From assembly GCF_963259705.1 (NCBI RefSeq), contig NC_081846.1, forward strand, positions 92,888,641 through 92,952,640: DNA of 64,000 nt, in the 5' to 3' direction. How positions within the stretch are numbered: the stretch's first letter is position 1; every line of letters begins with the position of its first letter. Position numbers and translations under genes: made by a program. The notes under the pieces are model-generated. The model saw only the letters and a program-made list of their open reading frames with translations. It did no database searches and was not told where the DNA came from. Origin of the DNA: Myotis daubentonii (Eukaryota > Chordata > Mammalia > Chiroptera > Vespertilionidae). Shown here one piece after another: positions 58,305 through 64,000 of the stretch.

Positions 58305-59284
58305 AGGTATCTAGATAAGATCAGTTGTGTGTGTGTGTGGGGGGGGGATACAAAGGACACAGAGGAGGGACATTGATGAATAAAACAAGCACAAGCCTGC
58401 CACTAGTTCAAGCAGAAGGAAAGACACACGGAGAGATTGCCCTGGCGGCTGTGCGAGCGCTGAGATGGAGGCATTGGCTGAGAGAGGCTCTTAGCTCAGA
58501 AGGAAGTTCTTGGAAGAGCAGTTGCCTCAGCTACTTTGGAAGGGTAAGGAGGGGTTAGTTGCCTAAAGAAGGTCTATACTTTACATTGCCAGGTGGAGGA
58601 GGTAGCTGAAGAAAAGTCATAGAACTATATACATAGATAGTATGTCATTTAAAGATAATTTTTGGTTAATAATCAAGGCAGATTCCTTCTCTTACCAATT
58701 CCAAAGATAACTAACAGCTAATTTGTATAAGTTCTGAGTTTAAGAGATAGACATCAGTAGATGGGTTCATTGGCAAAATCCCCCCATTTGTTTATTTAGT
58801 ATATATAATTAGAAAACAAAAAACATGTTTTACTCATAATGATTTCTTACGCTACAGCTGATAAAGCAAGCAACAAAGAAACTAATCCACACTTAAATTC
58901 CATGGACTTAACCTAGGCACTGCCTCCCGGCCTGCGCCTGAGATGATTGACAATGATGGCAGCCAATTATAGCTTTATTTTTCTTATTTCAGGCTCTGAG
59001 AGGTGGGCTTTATACTCTCTGTCAGAGAGCTATTACAAAGTTGCAGGCACATAGCATTCTAATGACATCCTACAAAATAAACAGTCTGGATAATATCAAG
59101 CTCATGGCAATCACTTAAGTAACATATACACATAAGCTGTTCCCAGGCACACATTATTGAATCATGCAAAATAAGTTGACCAAACAAAATATACTCAGTG
59201 ACCACTGTCCTCTATACAATTCAAGTAAAGAACTAATGCCCTGTGCTGCCACTGGGCAGTGCTATGCTGAACACAAGTCTACTG
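58305..59284. other. Non-coding; short GT/G tract at 58327-58348
   Basis: A GTGTGTGTGTGTGG9 tract is followed by unique-looking sequence. A 77-codon frame at 58325-58558 is not recognised. Confidence 0.5.
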
Positions 59285-60630
59285 ACAGTCTTCCAGCTGT
59301 CACCTTCCAGCTACCAACTTCCATCTGTCACCTTCCAGCTGTCACCTTCTAGCTGCCACCTTCAGCTGCTACCCTCCATCTGTAACCTTCCAGCTGCCAC
59401 CTTCCAGCTGCCACTATCCATCTGTCACCTTCCAGCTACCACCTTCCAGTTACCACCTTCCAGCTGCCACCTTCCAGCTACCACCTTCCAGCTGTCACCC
59501 TCCATTTGTCACCTTCCAGCTGTCACCTTCCAGCTGCCACCCTCCATCTGTCACCTTCCATCTACCACCTTCCAGCTGCCACCTTCCAGCTAGCACCTTC
59601 CAGCTGCCACCTTCCAGCTGCCACCTGCCAGCTACCTCCTTCCAGCTGCCACCCTCCATCTGTCACCTTCCAGCTACCACCTTCCAGCTGCCACCTTCCA
59701 GCTACCTCCTTCCAGCTGCCACCTTTCAGCTACCACCTTCCAGCTACCACCTTCCAGCTGCCATCTTCCAGCTACCACCTTCCAGCTGTCACCTTCCAGC
59801 TGCCACCCTCCCTCCATCTGTCACCTTCCAGCTACTACCTTCCAGCTGCCACCTTCCAGCTACCACCTTCCAGCTACCACCTTCCAGCTGTCACCCTCCA
59901 TCTGTCACCTTCCAGCTGTCACCTTCCAGTTGCCACCCTCCAGCTGCCACCTTCCAGCTGCCACCTTCCAGCTGCCACCTTCCAGCTGCCACCTTCCAGC
60001 TACCACATTCTAGCTGTCACCCTCCATTTGTCACCTTCCAGCTGCCACCCTCCATCTGTCACCTTCCATCTACCACCTTCCAGCTGCCACCTTCCACCTG
60101 CCACCTTCCAGCTACCACCGTCCAGCTACCACCTTCCAGCTGCCACCTTCCAGCTACCACCTTCCAGCTGTCACCCTCCATTTGTCACCTTCCAGCTGCC
60201 ACCCTCCATCTGTCACCTTCCATCTACCACCTTCCAGCTGCCACCTTCCACCTGCCACCTTCCAGCTACCACCGTCCAGCTACCACCTTCCAGCTGCCAC
60301 CTTCCAGCTACCTCCTTCCAGCTGCCACCTTTCAGCTACCACCTTACAGCTACCACCTTCCAGCTACCACCTTACAGCTGCCATCTTCCAGCTACCACCT
60401 TCCAGCTGCCACCTTCCAGCTACCTCCTTCCAGCTGCCACCCTCCATCTGTCACCTTCCAGCTACCACCTTCCAGCTACCACCTTCCAGCTACCACCTTC
60501 CAGCTTCCACCTTCCAGCTGCCACCTTCCAGCTACCTCCTTCCAGCTGCCACCTTCCAGCTACCACCTTCCAGCTACCACCTTCCAGCTGCCACCTTCCA
60601 GCTGCCACCTTCCAGCTACCACCTTCTAGG
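59285..60630. repeat. 14-bp minisatellite, about 96 units
   Basis: The unit is CAGCTGCCACCTTC, with variants at fixed positions (CAGCTA, CATCTG, CATCTA, CACCTG, and TCACC/CCACT). Because 14 is not a multiple of three and no unit makes a stop in any phase, it yields frames of up to 378 codons that spell a 14-residue repeat. These frames are artefacts. A 154-bp block (11 units) starting at 60013 is repeated almost exactly at 60167. Confidence 0.97.
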
Positions 60631-60803
60631 CCAAGACAATAGGGACACAGTTTCATGGCTCACTCTGACACAAGTTAAATGCTATGAGGCCTGAATTTTC
60701 CAAAGTCTTAAAGAATTCAATCAAGTCTTAATTACTCATGGTCATAATGCAAATAATAAGCCCCACTAGCCATTATTCATCTTGCTTCACTTTTATTTAC
60801 TTA
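60631..60803. other. Non-coding
   Basis: Short unique stretch between the minisatellite and the Helitron array. Confidence 0.5.
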
Positions 60804-61086
60804 CTAGTGGCCCGGTACACAAAATTCGTCCATGGGCAGTGGGGCGGTATCCCTCAGCCAGGCTGCACCCTCTCCAATATGGGACCCCTAGGGGGATGTC
60901 TGACTGCCTGTTTAGGCCCACCCCCTGTAGTTCTGATCACCCCTAACTGCCCTCCCCTCCTGGACTGATCACCCCTAACCTCCTCTGCCTCGGCCCTGCC
61001 ACCATGGCTTTGTCTGGAAGGACGTCTAGAAGGTCACTCAGAGGGTCTCCCATCTAATTAGCATATTACCCTTTAATTAGTATAGA
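60804..61086 (-). mobile_element. Helitron 1 of a three-element array
   Basis: CTAGTGGCCCGGTACACAAA at the left to CTTTAATTAGTATAGA at the right, with the 'CCATGGCTTTGTCTGGAAGG' module also present in the Helitron at 20238. Confidence 0.87.
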
Positions 61087-61622
61087 TAGAGGCCAGGTGT
61101 ATGAGTGCGGGCCGACTGGTCTGACCTGAAGGAGGTCCCAGATTAGGGTGGGGGGTATCCTTAGGGGGTGTGGCCGGCCTGGAAAAGGGGCCTCAGGCAG
61201 TATGCAGGCCAGCCATGTCCCCATTGGGGTGGGGGTCCCAACTGGGGCTGTGGCCAGTCTGGGTGAGGGGCTGAGGGCCATTTTCAGGCTTGCCACACAC
61301 CCTTCGGTGTGGCAGTCCCTGCTGGGGGGTGTCGCCAGCATGGGTGAGGGGCTTATGGCCGTTTGCAGGCTGGCCACACCATCGGGCTGGGGGTCCCTGA
61401 GGGGGGTGTGGCCGGCCTAGGTGAGAGGCTGAGGGCCTTTTGCAGTCTGGCCATGACCCCATTGTGGTGAGGGTCCCCACTGGGGGGCATGGCCAGCCTT
61501 GGTGAGGGGCTGAGGGCTGTTTGGGGGCAGTTTGCAGGCTCGCAAAAGTCCCAGCTTTGTCTGGAAGGATGTCTGGAAGGTCTCCTGGTCTAATTAGCAT
61601 ATTACTCTTTTATTAGTATAGA
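61087..61622 (-). mobile_element. Helitron 2 of a three-element array
   Basis: Begins TAGAGGCCAGGTGTATGAG directly after element 1 and ends CTTTTATTAGTATAGA. It contains four or five imperfect ~75-85 base repeats (GGTGAGGGGCTGAGGGC...TGCAGGCTGGCCA). Confidence 0.83.
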
Positions 61623-61821
61623 CTAGAGGCCTGGTGCACCATCCGTGAGCCCACTGGAGAGCCTGGCTTCTGGCTGAGCAGTACTCCCCCTGTGGGAGCA
61701 CACTGACCACCAGGGGACAGCTCATGCATTAAGCGTCTCTCCCTGGTGGTCAGTGCATGTCATAGTGAGCGGTCATTCCACCATTCAGTCGATTTGCTTA
61801 TTAGCCTTTTATTATATAGGA
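61623..61821 (-). mobile_element. Helitron 3 of a three-element array
   Basis: Begins CTAGAGGCCTGGTGCACC at the very next base and ends TTTTATTATATAGGA; 199 bases. The junction with element 2 has no spacer. Confidence 0.87.
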
Positions 61822-62659
61822 TTGCTCCAAATATTCTGGGATATTTGTGTTTTCTTATGGAAATGAAAATAAAACTGCTTACCTTAACTAATCTATAAGT
61901 AATAACCAATTTCAGTCAAATTAAATACTTAAAAAATACCTTGAAAACAGTAAAGATTGTTTTATGACCTCATATAGGGAATATCTTAATAGGACATGAC
62001 AAAGTCAAAATTTAAAAAAATTAATTAATAAATTCAACCACATACTAATTTCAAAACTTCTCTTTATCCAAAGGAATATCAGACGTGCAAAAATAATTTC
62101 TTAGAAAACTAGACAATAATATTTGGACCCTCAAAATATTACGCTCTAAGATACATAAGGAAAAACAATTTACTAAGAAAGAGACATGGACAAGGAGGTC
62201 CTCAGCAGGCTTCTTCTAATTACCAGTAACTGGAAATAGTCTAAATGCACCTCAAGAGGAACATGGATGAGTAAACTGAGGTGTGTTCAGATATTCTAAT
62301 ACTAAACAATAGCCTGAAGGAATGACCTAGAACTATAGGTATAACATCACTGAATTTATAAACAATTCTGATTTTTTAAAAAAAAAAACAAGGATGCAAA
62401 TTATGTATGAATTATAAAACTATATAATATTTAAAAAGAAAGTAATGCCATACATGTAGTAAATGTAGAGACATTCATAGGAATAATCAAACACCAACTG
62501 CAAAATTATGATACCCTCTGGTTAGAGAGAAGGGTTTTCCTGAGAAAGGGAACAGCAGATACTTCAAATATTTTGGTACTACTTTATTCCTTAATCAAAA
62601 TTTTATGTACATAAATATTTATTTTATTATTTTGTGTACCCAATTATATGCTATAAAAT
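61822..62659. other. Non-coding, AT-rich
   Basis: No gene or repeat that I can support. Confidence 0.5.
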
Positions 62660-63513
62660 TTCAAGATAATTATATTTTTTCTGGGTTCTCTATTCTATTC
62701 CATTGATCTATATGTCTGTTCTTGTGCCAGTACCAGGCTGTTTTGAGAACAGTGGCCTTGTAATACAGCTTGATATCTGGTATTGAGATACCTCCTCCTT
62801 TGTTCTTCTTTCTCAGGATCACTGCAGCTATTCAGTTTCTTTTTCTTATTTCAGATGAATTTTTGGAGGGTTTGTTCTAGGTCTGTGAAATATATTGTTG
62901 GTATTTTAATGTGGAGTGCATTGAATCTATAGATTGCTTTGGGCAGTATGGACATTTTAATGATGTTGATTCTACCAATCCATGAACACAGTATATTCTT
63001 CCATCTATTTATGTCTCCCTCTATCTCTTTCTTCAGTGTCCTGTAGTTTTCTAAGTACAAGTCTTTTACCTCCTTTTATTCCTAGGTATCTTAATTTTTT
63101 TGGTACGATTGTAAATGGGATTTTTTTTTTAGTCTCTCTTTCTGTAAGTTCACAATTGGTGTATAGAAATGCCATAGATTTCTTGGTGTTGATTTTGTAT
63201 CCTGCCACATTGCCAAATTCATGTATTAAGTCTAATTATTTTGATGGAGTCTCTAGGGTTCTCTATGTACAGTATCCTGTCGCCTGTGAATAAGTTTTTC
63301 TTCTTCTTTTCCAATTTGGATGTCATTCACTTCTTCTTCTTGTCTGATCACTATGTTAAACAGGAGTGGTGAGAGTGGGCAGCCCTGGCTCATTCCTGTT
63401 CTTTGGTGAAATGGTTTTAGTTTTTGTCCATTGAGTATGATGTTGGCTGTAGGTTTATTATATATGGCTTTTATTATATTGAGGTATGATCCCCCTATTC
63501 CCATTTTGCTGAG
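62660..63513 (-). mobile_element. L1 ORF2 fragment (antisense)
   Basis: Minus frames read as ORF2: [20 protein letters not shown] (63060-62851 frame), AGYKINTKKSMAFLY (63208-63005 frame) and [18 protein letters not shown] (63540-63253 frame). They lie in separate frames, so the copy is broken. Confidence 0.9.
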
Positions 63514-63514
63514 G

Positions 63515-63985
63515 GGGTGCCAGAAGAAGAGAGAGAGCAAGATATTGAAAACCTATTTGAAGAAGTAGTGACAGAACACTTCCCCTTCCTGGTGAAAGAA
63601 ATAGACCTCCAAGTTCAGGATGTGCAGAGTCCCAAACAAGAGGAATATAAAGAGGTACTAGACACATCACAATTAAAATGCCAAGGGCTACAGACAAATA
63701 TAGAATCTCAAAAGCAGCAAGAGAAAAGCAGTTAGTTACCTACAAGGGAGCATCCATATGACTATCAGCTGATTTCTCAACAGAAACTTTGCAGGCCAGA
63801 AGGGAGTGGCAAGAAATATTCAAAGTGATGGATAGCAAGAACTACAACCAATATTATTCTACTCAGTAAAGCTCTCATCTAGAATTGGTGTCCAAACAAA
63901 GAACTTCGGAAACAAGAAAAAGCTAAAGGAGTTCATAACTATCAAACCAGTATTACATCAAATTTTGAAGGGTATTCTTTATATA
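63515..63985 (+). mobile_element. HAL1/L1 ORF1 fragment (sense)
   Basis: 5'-truncated ORF1 beginning [20 protein letters not shown], matching the middle of the HAL1-like ORF1 at 36195. It continues past a stop at 63733 through GATTTCTCAACAGAAACTTTG to GAAGGGTATTCTTTA, the ORF1 end. It joins reversed L1 ORF2 on its left, so two LINE insertions abut here. Confidence 0.8.
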
Positions 63986-64000
63986 TATATTTTATTGCCG

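Noticed and set aside
59243..60694. Reading frames of 378, 170 and 116 codons with a Ser/Cys/His/Leu/Pro/Ala repeat
   Set aside because: They are forced by a 14-base tandem unit with no stop in any phase; the same peptide appears in shifted frames and there is no coding signature.

Overview
The window looks like nuclear DNA of a vespertilionid bat. The evidence is the repeat content. There are at least nine tRNA-derived Ves-type SINEs. There are also more than a dozen Helitrons with HeliBat-style termini: a 5' TC-CTAT(A/C)TAATAAAAG end and a 3' hairpin of GTGCAC...GTGCAC followed by GGGCCTCTAG. Among mammals such Helitrons are known from vespertilionid bats. I find no intact host protein-coding gene, no rRNA and no stand-alone tRNA. 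Almost every long reading frame lies in a mobile element or a tandem repeat.

Layout. 0-1.8 kb: LINE fragments, then a long imperfect inverted repeat with an exon-like loop. 1.8-10.7 kb: non-coding sequence with old MIR and hAT-Charlie relics and several minus-strand Helitrons, including a head-to-tail pair (4.5-5.8 kb) and a 2.56-kb GC-rich composite (6.8-9.4 kb). 12.7-23.7 kb: L1 remnants in both orientations, pierced by Helitrons and SINEs. 24-28.1 kb: mostly unique sequence. 28.1-32.7 kb: nested L1s with three related hAT elements, each with a perfect 8-bp target duplication. 35.3-37.3 kb: a near-complete ORF1-only LINE (HAL1-like). 37.4-44.8 kb: a young betaretrovirus-like ERV on the minus strand, inserted into a Ves SINE, with open gag and pro, a damaged pol and no env. 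45.5-46.8 kb: a plus-strand gammaretrovirus-like ERV relic. 47.3-50.1 kb: a partial retrocopy of ZZZ3. 51.0-54.3 kb: an L1 carrying a short ERV whose two LTRs match only near one end. 59.3-60.6 kb: a 14-bp minisatellite of about 96 units. 60.8-61.8 kb: three Helitrons end to end. 62.7-64 kb: L1 joined to a HAL1-like ORF1 fragment.

The genes here are retroelement genes rather than a host pathway. In the main ERV, Gag (capsid plus two zinc knuckles, no recognisable matrix domain) would be linked to a dUTPase-protease frame by a -1 frameshift at an in-frame GGGAAAC heptamer, and reverse transcriptase, RNase H and integrase follow. The LTRs differ by only a few substitutions, yet pol has several lesions and env is missing, so this copy may have been mobilised by proteins supplied in trans. 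ZZZ3, RT, Gag and ORF1 identities rest on recognising protein motifs from memory. Repeat family names are best guesses without a library search.
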